A DNA stretch of 64,000 bases from Vreelandella salicampi (GTDB lineage: Bacteria; Pseudomonadota; Gammaproteobacteria; Pseudomonadales; Halomonadaceae), in contig NZ_JACCDF010000001.1 of assembly GCF_013415105.1 (NCBI RefSeq), positions 124,001-188,000 on the forward strand. The letters are read 5' to 3'. Below, piece by piece: positions 1 to 9,165 of the stretch. Both the position numbers and the translations under genes were made by a program. The notes below the pieces were generated by a model. That model saw only the letters and a list, made by a program, of their open reading frames with translations. It ran no database searches and was not told the origin of the DNA. Positions within the stretch are counted from its first letter, which is position 1; every line of letters starts with the position of its first letter.

Positions 1-876
1 GCGCTGCGCTTGACCTTGTGCTTCGGGGATTACCGAGTTGGCATACGCGATGGCTTCGTTAATGATCCGCTGTCTGTCTTCACGCGCGCGAATAACATCG
101 TCGAAGGCATCAATAACAGGATCAGGCGCAGCCGTTGACTCAATATTGATCGTTTGCAGCGCAATGCCGATGCCGTAAGTGTTGAGATAGTTTTGCAGTC
201 GACTCGCCACCGAGCTACCTAGCACTTCACGCCCGGAGGTTAGTATCTCAATCATGTCCGTTCCCCCTACGACGTGGCGCAGCGAGGAATCGAGCGCATT
301 TGCGATAGAGAGACTCGGATCACGTACGTTAAGAACATAATTACGTGGATCAGCCACTCTGTATTGTGCCGAGATCTCCACTTCAACAATGTTCTCATCG
401 CGGGTCAGCATCGACTTAGTTTGCGTTAACGAACGCACACGGGTGACGTTCACCATGCGCACGTCATCGATCAACGGCGGATTCCACTGCAAACCGGGCA
501 TTACGGTTTCTTGGTACTTACCAAAACGCAGTACCACACCGCGTTCTGATTGATCCACCAAGTAGAAACCAGAAGCCGCCCAAATCGCTAGCGCGACCAC
601 AATAAGAAGGCCCGGCAAGGCAAAGACGTTACGCGGTTTGTTGCCACCACCGCCTTTTTTACCGCCACCACCGTTACCTTTCTTACCCTTGCCACCCAAC
701 ATGCCGTTGAGTTTGTCCTGAAACTTTTTCAACGCCTCATCAAGATCCGGAGGTCCTTGGTTGTTCCCTCCGTTGTTGCCACCACGATTGCCGTCGCCGT
801 CGCTTCCGCTACCGCGTCGGCCACCGCCACTCCAAGGGTCGTGCTGGTTGCCACCACCGGGCTCATTCCAGGCCAT
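1..876 (-). CDS. hflK: FtsH protease modulator HflK (3' part missing)
   Basis: This is the N-terminal 292 residues of HflK, the inner-membrane SPFH/prohibitin-type protein that pairs with HflC and modulates the FtsH protease. The gene runs off the window start, where hflC would be expected next. Residues 1-75 are a Gly/Asn/Lys-rich cytoplasmic leader. A single membrane helix (about 80-100, ALPGLLIVALAIWAASGFYL) follows, then the band-7 domain beginning VDQSERGVVLRFGKY. The ATG at 876 has a GGAGAG ribosome site just upstream. It is co-directional with hflX, with 117 nt between them. The identification is firm from domain order and neighbours. Confidence 0.93.
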   Translation of the reverse strand, partial: MAWNEPGGGNQHDPWSGGGRRGSGSDGDGNRGGNNGGNNQGPPDLDEALKKFQDKLNGMLGGKGKKGNGGGGKKGGGGNKPRNVFALPGLLIVVALAIWAASGFYLVDQSERGVVLRFGKYQETVMPGLQWNPPLIDDVRMVNVTRVRSLTQTKSMLTRDENIVEVEISAQYRVADPRNYVLNVRDPSLSIANALDSSLRHVVGGTDMIEILTSGREVLGSSVASRLQNYLNTYGIGIALQTINIESTAAPDPVIDAFDDVIRAREDRQRIINEAIAYANSVIPEAQGQAQR

Positions 877-993
877 ATATTCTCTCCACTAGGTATTCAG
901 CTGCACCTGCGACGTAATACGCCGCTGTGCAAATCGCCATTGTTGCTGCAAAAACTTATACAAATTCATTACAAAATACTATGTAAATGTGAC

Positions 994-2304
994 TTACCAC
1001 TCTATGGGTTCTTGCAATATTTCAGGTAAATAGGTGTTGGCGCGTTCGCCAAGCTGCGCCATTAGCTGATTAAAGTCACGTCGAGGCAAGCGCACTTCCA
1101 ACACCGAACGCCCCTGCTCGTCAAAGAACTCTTCTCGAACGGCATTTAGCTCATGCAGCCTCGCACGCAACTTGCCCTGCTCGGGGTCCAGTGTCATAGA
1201 AAAATCAATGACATCATCGGCAAGACGCTCACTAAACGCTTGCTCCAGCAGATCTAATCCGCGCCGTTCTTGCGCCGACACCCACACCACTTCTGGCATA
1301 CCGTTGCCGTCGCGCTCAATACGCGGCGCGCTGTCCAACTGGTCAATTTTATTCATGACCTTGAGCATGGGCACGTCGTCGGCGCCAATTTCTTTCAGCA
1401 CGCGCTCGACCTGCTCTACGTTAACGTCACGATCAGGATCGGCGGCATCAATCACATGCACCAAAAGCGTAGCATCTGCAGCTTCCTGCAGCGTGGCTTG
1501 AAAGGCCTCTACCAACTTGTGGGGCAAATGACGGATAAATCCCACCGTATCAGCCATAACCACCGGACCGACATCGTCGATTTCCAAGCGCCTAAGTGTG
1601 GGATCTAGCGTGGCAAAAAGTTGGTCTGCTGCATACACCGTTGAATCGGTAAGAGAATTAAACAGCGTTGACTTGCCCGCGTTGGTATAACCCACGAGTG
1701 AAATACTGGGAATCTCAGCACGAGAACGGGCGCGGCGACTCTGCTCGCGCTGGCTACGTACTTTATCCAGGCGCTTATGAATCGCTTTGATCCGCGCGCG
1801 CAACAGGCGACGGTCAGTTTCCAGCTGCGTTTCACCCGGGCCGCGAAGACCAATCCCGCCTTTTTGCCGCTCAAGGTGTGTCCACCCTCGCACAAGGCGC
1901 GTGGACATGTACTCTAACTGAGCAAGCTCGACCTGCAGCTTGCCTTCGTGTGTTCGAGCCCGCTGCGCAAAGATGTCCAGGATCAATCCCGTGCGATCCA
2001 GCACCCGACACTTTAACTCGTGCTCCAGGTTACGCTGTTGCGAGGGGCTTAAACCGTGATTAAAAATCACCAGCTCAGCTTGATGAGCCGCAAGCATCGC
2101 TCGCAGCTCTTCAAGCTTTCCTGAACCGATAAACGTTCTCGAATCGGGGCGTTGACGGCTAGCGGTGAGCAGCGTCGCTGGCACTGCACCAGCAGAACGA
2201 ACGAGCTCAAGAAACTCACCGGCATCTTCACGCTCGCGCTCATCATGAAAATCGACATGCACGAGTACAGCCGTTTCACCGGCGTCGGGGCGCTCAAAAA
2301 ACAA
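994..2304 (-). CDS. hflX: Ribosome-splitting GTPase HflX
   Basis: HflX is a translation-factor GTPase that binds the 50S subunit and rescues stalled or heat-damaged ribosomes. The 436 residues show the N-terminal HflX domain with the conserved GSGKLEEL stretch, a helical linker with GGIGLRGPGETQLETDRR, then the G domain: P-loop GYTNAGKST, DTVGF as G3 and NKID as G4. The length is normal. The start is TTG with GAGG six bases upstream; no ATG lies in a better place. It sits between hfq and hflK as in E. coli, and is probably co-transcribed with hfq (38 nt gap). Confidence 0.95.
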   Translation of the reverse strand: MFFERPDAGETAVLVHVDFHDEREREDAGEFLELVRSAGAVPATLLTASRQRPDSRTFIGSGKLEELRAMLAAHQAELVIFNHGLSPSQQRNLEHELKCRVLDRTGLILDIFAQRARTHEGKLQVELAQLEYMSTRLVRGWTHLERQKGGIGLRGPGETQLETDRRLLRARIKAIHKRLDKVRSQREQSRRARSRAEIPSISLVGYTNAGKSTLFNSLTDSTVYAADQLFATLDPTLRRLEIDDVGPVVMADTVGFIRHLPHKLVEAFQATLQEAADATLLVHVIDAADPDRDVNVEQVERVLKEIGADDVPMLKVMNKIDQLDSAPRIERDGNGMPEVVWVSAQERRGLDLLEQAFSERLADDVIDFSMTLDPEQGKLRARLHELNAVREEFFDEQGRSVLEVRLPRRDFNQLMAQLGERANTYLPEILQEPIEW

Positions 2305-2342
2305 TCAATACCTCATGGACTGTTTGCCTACTTCGTGTGGCA

Positions 2343-2591
2343 TTAAATCTCGGCATCCGCTGCTGCCGGGTCTTGAGCAGGCAAGCGAACGTTGCGAGAT
2401 GGGACCACGGTCGAAATGGCATGTTTGTAAACCATCTGACTGACGGTGTTACGGAGCAGGATCACAAACTGGTCAAATGACTCAATTTGGCCCTGCAGCT
2501 TAATGCCGTTCACCAAAAAGATGGAGACCGGAATGCGCTCCTTGCGCAAAATATTCAAGTATGGGTCTTGAAGGGACTGCCCTTTGGACAT
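2343..2591 (-). CDS. hfq: RNA chaperone Hfq
   Basis: Hfq is the hexameric Sm-like chaperone that pairs small RNAs with mRNAs. The 82 residues contain the Sm1 region ([20 protein letters not shown], with the conserved QDP proximal-face residues) and the Sm2 signature YKHAIS at about 55-60. The C-terminal tail is short (DPAAADAEI), shorter than the long E. coli tail and more like Pseudomonas. I place the start at the ATG at 2591 because the protein then begins [11 protein letters not shown] and has GGGAGAG upstream; the open frame extends 20 codons further but without homology. It lies between miaA and hflX. Confidence 0.97.
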   Translation of the reverse strand: MSKGQSLQDPYLNILRKERIPVSIFLVNGIKLQGQIESFDQFVILLRNTVSQMVYKHAISTVVPSRNVRLPAQDPAAADAEI

Positions 2592-2695
2592 GTTACTCTC
2601 CCTAAAACTGTCGTTGGGGTTGGTTGATCTTGTTACCCGAAAGGTCGGCAAAGCCGGCCGCTCGAAAACATTTGCTATGAACAGACTATCTTACG

Positions 2696-3634
2696 CTAAG
2701 CACCGCTTTCACGCACGAGTTTCAGTACGTTATCTAACGCATGGGTGTGTTGTGAATCAACCCAGTGCAGCTCTTTCCAACGCCTTAGCCAAGTAAGCTG
2801 GCGCTTAGCCAGCTGGCGAGTGGCGATAACGCCACGCTCTAAAAGCGCTGTGTGGTCTATCTCGCCATCTAAGTATTCCCACACTTGACGATAGCCAACA
2901 CTTTTCATTGCCGGCAACCCCAAATGCAAGTCATCACGCTGCTTAAGGGCGGCCACCTCGTCAATTAAGCCCTCTTCTAGCATTAAGGCAAAGCGCTGCG
3001 CAATGCGTTGATGCAGCACCCCACGATTTTCCGGCGCCAGAGCAATCGATACCACACGCCACGGAAAAGTCGAAGCCTCTTGCTCGGCCCAGAGTTCGCT
3101 CATTGGTCGCCCGCTGGCGTAATACACCTCTAACGCACGCAGGGTACGCTGCGGGTCATTAGGGTGTATTCGCTTCCCCGCTTCGGGATCAACCTCCGCC
3201 AAGGTGCGATGAAGCGCCAAAAGCCCCTCCTCCCGCCAACGCTTGTCGAGCTGCGTGCGAATCTCAGGGGATGCGGCCGGCAGGTTCGCCACACCGTCTA
3301 CTAGCTGCTTGAAGTAGAGCATGGTACCACCCACGAGCAGCGGTACTTTCCCTGACTGGCTAATTTGTCGCATCTCACAGAGCGCATCTTGTCGAAAATC
3401 TGCCGCTGAATACGGGTTGGCCGGGTCACGGATATCGATCAGACGGTGCGGCGCGCGCTTAAGTTCCAAAGCGCTAGGCTTGGCACTGCCAATATCCATG
3501 CCGCGATACACCATGGCGGAATCGACGCTGATCAGCTCACAGCCTAAACGCTCGTATAGCGCAATGGCCGCATCGGTTTTACCCGCAGCGGTCGGCCCCA
3601 TGAGAAAAACGGCCAAAGGGCGAGAATCGCTCAT
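2696..3634 (-). CDS. miaA: tRNA dimethylallyltransferase MiaA
   Basis: MiaA transfers a dimethylallyl group to N6 of A37 in tRNAs reading UNN codons, the first step of ms2i6A formation. The 312 residues open with the P-loop GPTAAGKTDAAI and the DSAMVYRGMDIGSAKP segment, and contain VGGTMLYFKQLVDG and the tRNA-binding insertion region. The usual length is about 310-320. An upstream GTG (3664) would overlap the mutL stop; the ATG at 3634 with AGGAG upstream matches family N-termini better and leaves 19 nt after mutL. It belongs to the mutL-miaA-hfq operon. Confidence 0.95.
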   Translation of the reverse strand: MSDSRPLAVFLMGPTAAGKTDAAIALYERLGCELISVDSAMVYRGMDIGSAKPSALELKRAPHRLIDIRDPANPYSAADFRQDALCEMRQISQSGKVPLLVGGTMLYFKQLVDGVANLPAASPEIRTQLDKRWREEGLLALHRTLAEVDPEAGKRIHPNDPQRTLRALEVYYASGRPMSELWAEQEASTFPWRVVSIALAPENRGVLHQRIAQRFALMLEEGLIDEVAALKQRDDLHLGLPAMKSVGYRQVWEYLDGEIDHTALLERGVIATRQLAKRQLTWLRRWKELHWVDSQHTHALDNVLKLVRESGA

Positions 3635-3653
3635 GCTAAACGCGACTCCTGGG

Positions 3654-5585
3654 TCATTGCCCACGTAAGAACAGTTTATCCAGCGCTTTCATATCCATTT
3701 GCGTCCAGGTTGGGCGGCCATGGTTGCACTGGTCACTACGCTCAGTGCGCTCCATATCGCGCAGTAAAGCGTTCATTTCATCAAGTGTGAGACGGCGGTT
3801 CGCTCTGACGCTTCCGTGGCACGCCATGGTGGAAAGCAGCGTATGGATACGCACTTCTACCTGCTGGGAGCGACCAAAGTGTGCCAGCTCTTCTAAAAGC
3901 TCACGCACAAGCGGCTCAGGATCGGCTTGTGCCAGAAGCGCTGGAAGTTGCCTCACCAACAGCGTTTCGGGTCCGGCGATATCAAGCTCCACACCGAGCT
4001 TAGCGATGGATTCGTGCTCATTCTCTACCGTTGCCACCTCCGCAAGACTAGCCGCTAGCGACACTGGAACAAGCAGTGGCTGGGTGTCTATGCCGTTTTG
4101 CACCCACTGGTGCTTCATCCGCTCGTATACGATGCGTTCATGAGCCGCGTGCATATCCACCAGCACCAGGCCGTCACGATTTTGCGCCAGAATATACACT
4201 CCGTGCAGCTGCCCTAACGCGTAGCCGAGTGGCGGCGCAGCCGCAGGATCGTGCGCCGGCATGTTGGGGGCTACCGCCACCTCGCGCACAGCGTTCGGAG
4301 AAGCGGCTTCGGCCGTTGCTTGAGGCGTGAGCAGTGTCTCTTCGTGATCGGGATGAAGTGCCTGATAGCCCTGCATAAAACGGCGAACCCGCGCCGCCCC
4401 CGGATTTCGATCTGACTCAGGCGTTAGCGCGATACCCTGCTGCTCCCAGCGATGAGCTGCCGCTAATGGCTCAGCCGCTAGCGTACTGTTTTCTTGAGCC
4501 TGCTCGGCAGCGGAGGATGAGTCATTTTCTTCGCCTACGAAATTCTCAGCAACCGGCTGTGTATGCGCCAAACAGTGGTGCAAACTGGAGTACAAAAAGT
4601 CATGCACCATGCGCCCATCGCGAAAGCGCACTTCATGCTTGGTCGGGTGTACGTTAACGTCGACCACGTCGGGGTCCAAGTCCAAATAGAGTACAAACAC
4701 CGGGTGGCGTCCGTTGTAGAGCACATCCCGGTAAGCCTGGCGTACCGCGTGCGCCACTAAGCGATCACGCACCACGCGACCGTTAACAAAAAAGTACTGC
4801 TGATCCGCCTGGGCGCGCGAATGCGTGGGTAACCCCACCCAACCGGAAAGCCGCAGCGCCCCCGCTTCGCGCTCGATAAAGCGGGCATGCTCAATAAAGT
4901 TTTTACCTAACAGTGACGCAATGCGCCGCTCGCGGGCCGCTGGGGAATCTCCGGGGGGTAACTGATGCACGGTTTTTTGGTTGTGACGCAGCACCCAGGC
5001 AATATCGTAGCGAGAAAGCGCCTGGCGCCGAAATGCCTCTTCGACATGGGCGAATTCGGTCTTTTCCGTTCGCAGAAACTTGCGCCTTGCGGGCGTATTA
5101 AAGAAAAGATCCCGCACGCTCACGCTAGTCCCTCGCGGATGCGGTGCGGGGGTAACGCGCGCTTCCATTCCGCGTCCTTCCGCTACCACGCGCCAGCCAT
5201 CGCGTGGGTCGTCTGAGGCGTTGGAGATCAACTCCAAGCGCGACACCGAGCTAATCGACGCGAGCGCCTCACCGCGAAAGCCCAGCGAACTAACGCCCTC
5301 TAAATCTTCCAGGCTTTCAATTTTACTGGTTGCATGACGTGCAAGCGCCAAGGGTAAATCTTCCTCCCCGATACCCACGCCGTCGTCGCGCACTTTAAGC
5401 AAGCGTGCACCACCCTGCTCAACGTCTAGTTCAATTCGCCGGCTACCGGCGTCAATGGCGTTTTCCAGCAACTCTTTGGTTACCGATGCCGGACGCTCGA
5501 CCACTTCGCCAGCGGCAATTTGGTTGGTCAGGCGCGGGTCGAGAACATGGATACGGGACGCGTGAGTGGCGGTCGTTTCGGACAC
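3654..5585 (-). CDS. mutL: DNA mismatch repair protein MutL (endonuclease-type)
   Basis: MutL links mismatch recognition by MutS to strand incision. The N-terminal GHKL ATPase shows [19 protein letters not shown] and [10 protein letters not shown], followed by the transducer domain and, after a low-complexity linker at about 340-440, the dimerisation domain. That domain carries [12 protein letters not shown], the metal-binding endonuclease motif that is absent from E. coli MutL, and CNHGRP near the C-terminus. This suggests a self-nicking MutL in a MutH-independent pathway, as in Pseudomonas. The start is GTG with GAGG five bases upstream. It has 643 residues and lies between the amidase and miaA genes. 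Confidence 0.95.
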   Translation of the reverse strand: MSETTATHASRIHVLDPRLTNQIAAGEVVERPASVTKELLENAIDAGSRRIELDVEQGGARLLKVRDDGVGIGEEDLPLALARHATSKIESLEDLEGVSSLGFRGEALASISSVSRLELISNASDDPRDGWRVVAEGRGMEARVTPAPHPRGTSVSVRDLFFNTPARRKFLRTEKTEFAHVEEAFRRQALSRYDIAWVLRHNQKTVHQLPPGDSPAARERRIASLLGKNFIEHARFIEREAGALRLSGWVGLPTHSRAQADQQYFFVNGRVVRDRLVAHAVRQAYRDVLYNGRHPVFVLYLDLDPDVVDVNVHPTKHEVRFRDGRMVHDFLYSSLHHCLAHTQPVAENFVGEENDSSSAAEQAQENSTLAAEPLAAAHRWEQQGIALTPESDRNPGAARVRRFMQGYQALHPDHEETLLTPQATAEAASPNAVREVAVAPNMPAHDPAAAPPLGYALGQLHGVYILAQNRDGLVLVDMHAAHERIVYERMKHQWVQNGIDTQPLLVPVSLAASLAEVATVENEHESIAKLGVELDIAGPETLLVRQLPALLAQADPEPLVRELLEELAHFGRSQQVEVRIHTLLSTMACHGSVRANRRLTLDEMNALLRDMERTERSDQCNHGRPTWTQMDMKALDKLFLRGQ

Positions 5586-5624
5586 GGTTACCTCAAAACG
5601 GTTAACAAAAAAACGCGCATTTCC

Positions 5625-7100
5625 TTAAGAGTTGGGGATGCGTAACACCTGACCAACACGAATTACATCGCCATTAAGGTCGTTGGCCTGTTTCAGATGG
5701 CTCACCGGCACGCCGTGCTGCACCGCAATCGCTGAGAGCGTATCACCGGATTGAATACGATACTCGTCGCCGAGTGGGCCACGCTGGTTGTCGCGCTGCC
5801 AGGCGAGCAGGCTCGTCGGCGGTGGATGACGCTCAAAGTGCCCTTTCACACCATTAAGAATTGCCTTAGCGATATGCTCTTGATGGCTCGCACTTTTCAA
5901 ACGACGCTCTTCACCCGGATTGGAAATAAACCCTGTTTCCACCAGTAATGAGGGGATATCGGGTGATTTCAATACCATAAAGCCCGCCTGCTCAACGCGA
6001 GATTTATGCAGCCGATTAACCCGGCCGAGTTGATCCAGTACTTGGCCGCCAATCGATAGCGAATCGTTAAGCGTAGCGGTCATGGTCAAATCCAATAACA
6101 CACCGCGGAGCACCTGGTCTTTATCGCGCAGAGAAAGGTTTCCATCGACACCCCCGATCAGATCAGCACGGTTTTCGCTGTTAGCCAACCACTGAGCCGT
6201 CTCGGAAGTAGCCCCTCGTTGAGACAGCGCGTAAACGGAACTCCCTTGCGGGCGCGGGCTGGAAAACGCATCGGCGTGAATGGAAACAAAAAAGTCGGCT
6301 TTTTGCTCGCGGGCAAGTTGGGTGCGCTGACGCAAGCCAATGTAGTAGTCACCGTCGCGAATCAGTACCGCTTTAAAGCCGGGCGTCGCATTGACCTTAT
6401 CGGCCAAGCGTCGGCTGATTTCTAACACGATATCTTTTTCGCGGGTGCCGCTAGGCCCAATCGCCCCGGGGTCTTCGCCTCCGTGGCCAGCGTCAATGGC
6501 GATAATAATATCGCGTTTGGGGTGCGGTTGTGCTTTTTGCACCGTGGTGTCTTCAGGTGCGGTTGACGTATTACCGTTGATGTCGCGCTGGGCACTAGCG
6601 CGTTGGGCCGCAATTTCCTGCTCGCGAATCATCGACTCAATCGGGTCGATGGGATTTTCTATGGCATTTTCCCCGGGGTATTCCAAATCCACCACCAAGC
6701 GGTGACCATACTGATCGTTGGGAGGCAACGTAAAGTGACGTGGTTCAACCTTCCGATTAAGTTCGAGCACAACGCGCAAATCATCGCCGTTACGCTTACC
6801 CGTCCTTACGGCAGAAATTGCACTGCCATCTAGCGGCAACGTGCTGGCATCGGTAGCTAGCCGGCTCGAGTCTATATCGATCACCAGCCGAGAGGGCGAA
6901 TCAAGGCTAAAGACATTCGCCTCAACGGCCCCAGAAAGGTCAAATACAAGCCGTGCGTGATCGGGTGCCGCCCAAAGGCGCATACTCTCAACGTTAGCCG
7001 CCTTTACGCTAAGGCTTGCGGCACTAACGGTGATAAGCACCACCAAGGCTAGCGCCTTGCGCCATACGCGGGATGGGCTATTTGCAAGTCGCCTTGTCAT
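5625..7100 (-). CDS. amiB: Periplasmic N-acetylmuramoyl-L-alanine amidase (AMIN-Amidase_3-LysM)
   Basis: This enzyme cleaves the amide between MurNAc and L-Ala in peptidoglycan and would act in daughter-cell separation. The 491 residues begin with a signal peptide (hydrophobic ALALVVLITVSAASLSVKA), then an AMIN septum-targeting domain (about 35-135), a Ser/Thr/Pro-poor linker, an Amidase_3 domain with zinc ligands in DAGHGGEDPGAIG and SIHADAF and the glutamate in VETGFISN, and a C-terminal LysM (YRIQSGDTLSAIAVQHGVP). The domain set and the position next to mutL match AmiB/AmiC of gammaproteobacteria; I cannot separate the two names from sequence alone. Confidence 0.9.
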   Translation of the reverse strand: MTRRLANSPSRVWRKALALVVLITVSAASLSVKAANVESMRLWAAPDHARLVFDLSGAVEANVFSLDSPSRLVIDIDSSRLATDASTLPLDGSAISAVRTGKRNGDDLRVVLELNRKVEPRHFTLPPNDQYGHRLVVDLEYPGENAIENPIDPIESMIREQEIAAQRASAQRDINGNTSTAPEDTTVQKAQPHPKRDIIIAIDAGHGGEDPGAIGPSGTREKDIVLEISRRLADKVNATPGFKAVLIRDGDYYIGLRQRTQLAREQKADFFVSIHADAFSSPRPQGSSVYALSQRGATSETAQWLANSENRADLIGGVDGNLSLRDKDQVLRGVLLDLTMTATLNDSLSIGGQVLDQLGRVNRLHKSRVEQAGFMVLKSPDIPSLLVETGFISNPGEERRLKSASHQEHIAKAILNGVKGHFERHPPPTSLLAWQRDNQRGPLGDEYRIQSGDTLSAIAVQHGVPVSHLKQANDLNGDVIRVGQVLRIPNS

Positions 7101-7109
7101 AACTGCTCG

Positions 7110-7604
7110 CTATTTTGTGCCAACCGGTGACTCCCATGCTTTTTCCAACGCGGAAAGCCACTGCTGCCCACGCTCTGTTTCGGCACTAACGCTCGCCACG
7201 CGGCCAATATCTGCCACTGACAAGTGAATGTGCAAATCCCCCTCAGGGAGCCAGCCCTCGCCGCGACTTGGCCACTCAACCAGACACAAGGCCTCATCAT
7301 CTAATACATCGCGCCCGCCGATAAATTCCAACTCTTCAGGGTCCCCTAGGCGGTATAAATCCAGGTGATAAAGCCGCTGGTCGTTAAGTTCGTAAGGCTC
7401 AATCAGCGTATAGGTTGGGCTTTTGACCGCCCCTTGATAGCCATACGCCCGCAATACCCCTCGAGTCAGGGTGGTTTTACCCGCGCCCAAATCACCTTCT
7501 AAGTAAACGCGCCCACGCCCTTGAAGCACGCGGCCAAGCGTTTCACCAAAGGCAACCTGAGCATCTTCATTGGGCAGCGTCACCTGCATGAGAGCAGACC
7601 TCAT
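7110..7604 (-). CDS. tsaE: tRNA t6A biosynthesis ATPase TsaE
   Basis: TsaE is the ATPase that works with TsaB and TsaD to put threonylcarbamoyl on A37 of ANN-decoding tRNAs. It has the P-loop GDLGAGKTTLTRG, the VKSPTYTLIEPY segment and LYRLGDPEELEFIG, and ends in the CLVEWPSRGEGWLP motif, all standard for the family. I chose the ATG at 7604 because its ATGA overlaps the nnr stop, the usual coupling of these two genes; an ATG at 7589 with GAGG upstream is also possible. The amidase gene follows after 9 nt. Confidence 0.93.
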   Translation of the reverse strand: MRSALMQVTLPNEDAQVAFGETLGRVLQGRGRVYLEGDLGAGKTTLTRGVLRAYGYQGAVKSPTYTLIEPYELNDQRLYHLDLYRLGDPEELEFIGGRDVLDDEALCLVEWPSRGEGWLPEGDLHIHLSVADIGRVASVSAETERGQQWLSALEKAWESPVGTK

Positions 7605-9094
7605 GGATTGATTAATGAGCATGCATAGGATGCCAGATCACTGGCCAGCAAGCCACGCTCACCGTGTTTTGCAGCACCTGCATCGGCGGCTAACGCATGG
7701 ACTAGCGTCGCCAGCCAAACGCTCTCTTCATTCTCGTGTCGTTGCGCTATTAGCGCCCCCAGCATACCGCTTAGCACATCGCCCATGCCGCCACTGGCCA
7801 TTCCCGGGTTGCCATACGGGCAAACCAAAAGGCCACTCGGCCCTGCGATCAGCGTACCGGCGCCTTTTAAGATGACCGTGCCGCCGCGCTGTTGCTGCAG
7901 CGCGCGTGCCGCAGCGGGCCGATCAGCCTGCACCTCTGTAGGGCTGATACCGAGTAGCCGGGCGGCCTCGCCCGGGTGCGGCGTTAGCACCCAGTTTTCG
8001 CGACGGGTATCCGCCCAGTGGCTGGCTAAAAGGTTAAGCCCATCGGCATCGATCACGAGTGACTTGTCGGTATTCAGTGCGCTTTGCAACATCGCCTGCC
8101 CCCATGCCCCTTGGCCAAGGCCAGGCCCTACCACCACGACATCGCTTTGCTCAGGCAGCTCACCTAGCTCTGCCGCACCCCGTACGCCGTGAGCCATCAC
8201 CTCGGGGCAACGCATCAGGCTTGCCACCACATGCTCGGGCGCTGTCGCCAGGCTGACCTTACCCGCTCCAAGCCGCGCGGCCGCCTGAGACGCTAATAAC
8301 GCCGCACCGCCAAACCCCGGCGCGCCACCCAGCACCAACACATGGCCCATATCACCCTTGTGTGCTGTACGCAGGCGCGGCTTAAACGCCTCTGCCAGCA
8401 GGCTTTCGTTTAAGCGCCAAGCCGTCGGCGGGATATCAAAATAGGCCTGCGACTTCACTCCCAGCGGGCGAAAGTCAATCTCGCCAATATACGCCGGTGC
8501 ATCGCCCGTATGGAGGCCGATTTTGTCACCAATAAAGGTCACCGTGCACGCGGCCTGAACGGCCACCCCAAGCACCGCCCCGGTATCAGCGGCAAGCCCT
8601 GAAGGGATATCAATCGCCAACACCGGCTTTGCGGCGGCGTTCAACGCCTGAATGGCGTCGCGAAAGCGGCCGGCCACCTCGCCGTTCAAACCAGTGCCTA
8701 ACAGCGCATCGACAATCACTTCGCCGCTTAGCACGAGATCGGTGTGCCACGGATCATCGCCCACGCCTGCGGCAGTGGCTAGCTCAGCGGCTTTTAGCGC
8801 ATCATCTTTGAGTTCATTTATCGGCTTGAGCGTGACGCGCTGCACCTTTAGCCCCGACTGTGCGGCAAGCGCGGCAAACACATGGCCATCGCCACCATTA
8901 TTACCACCGCCACACAACACGCTCACCGTGCGCGCTTGCGGCCAGCGAGCGCGAAAACTATGCCAAGCACTCGATGCCGCGCGCTGCATCAGAGCAAAGC
9001 CATCGATACCACTGGCGATGGTGCGACGGTCTAACTCACCTACCTGCTCGGCCGTGTAGAGCGGCCTGAGCGTTGAGGATCTTAATAGGCTCAC
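7601..9094 (-). CDS. nnr: Bifunctional NAD(P)HX epimerase/dehydratase
   Basis: This repairs hydrated NAD(P)H. The N-terminal YjeF/NnrE half (about 1-205) epimerises R-NADHX and shows GGGNNGGDGHV and the DIPSGL motif; the C-terminal NnrD half (about 215-497) is the ADP-dependent dehydratase with the ribokinase-like NPGMASGGMGDVLSG. The fused arrangement is normal in bacteria. The GTG at 9094 is preferred over an ATG at 9133 because GGAG sits five bases before it and the ATG has no ribosome site. It is divergent from queG and overlaps tsaE by 4 nt. Confidence 0.93.
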   Translation of the reverse strand: MSLLRSSTLRPLYTAEQVGELDRRTIASGIDGFALMQRAASSAWHSFRARWPQARTVSVLCGGGNNGGDGHVFAALAAQSGLKVQRVTLKPINELKDDALKAAELATAAGVGDDPWHTDLVLSGEVIVDALLGTGLNGEVAGRFRDAIQALNAAAKPVLAIDIPSGLAADTGAVLGVAVQAACTVTFIGDKIGLHTGDAPAYIGEIDFRPLGVKSQAYFDIPPTAWRLNESLLAEAFKPRLRTAHKGDMGHVLVLGGAPGFGGAALLASQAAARLGAGKVSLATAPEHVVASLMRCPEVMAHGVRGAAELGELPEQSDVVVVGPGLGQGAWGQAMLQSALNTDKSLVIDADGLNLLASHWADTRRENWVLTPHPGEAARLLGISPTEVQADRPAAARALQQQRGGTVILKGAGTLIAGPSGLLVCPYGNPGMASGGMGDVLSGMLGALIAQRHENEESVWLATLVHALAADAGAAKHGERGLLASDLASYACSLINP

Positions 9095-9165
9095 GGAATC
9101 TCCTTTCGCATGCTGTGACGTTAGCGTTAGCATAGCGTGCTCATGTTTACGGCTGTACCGCTATT

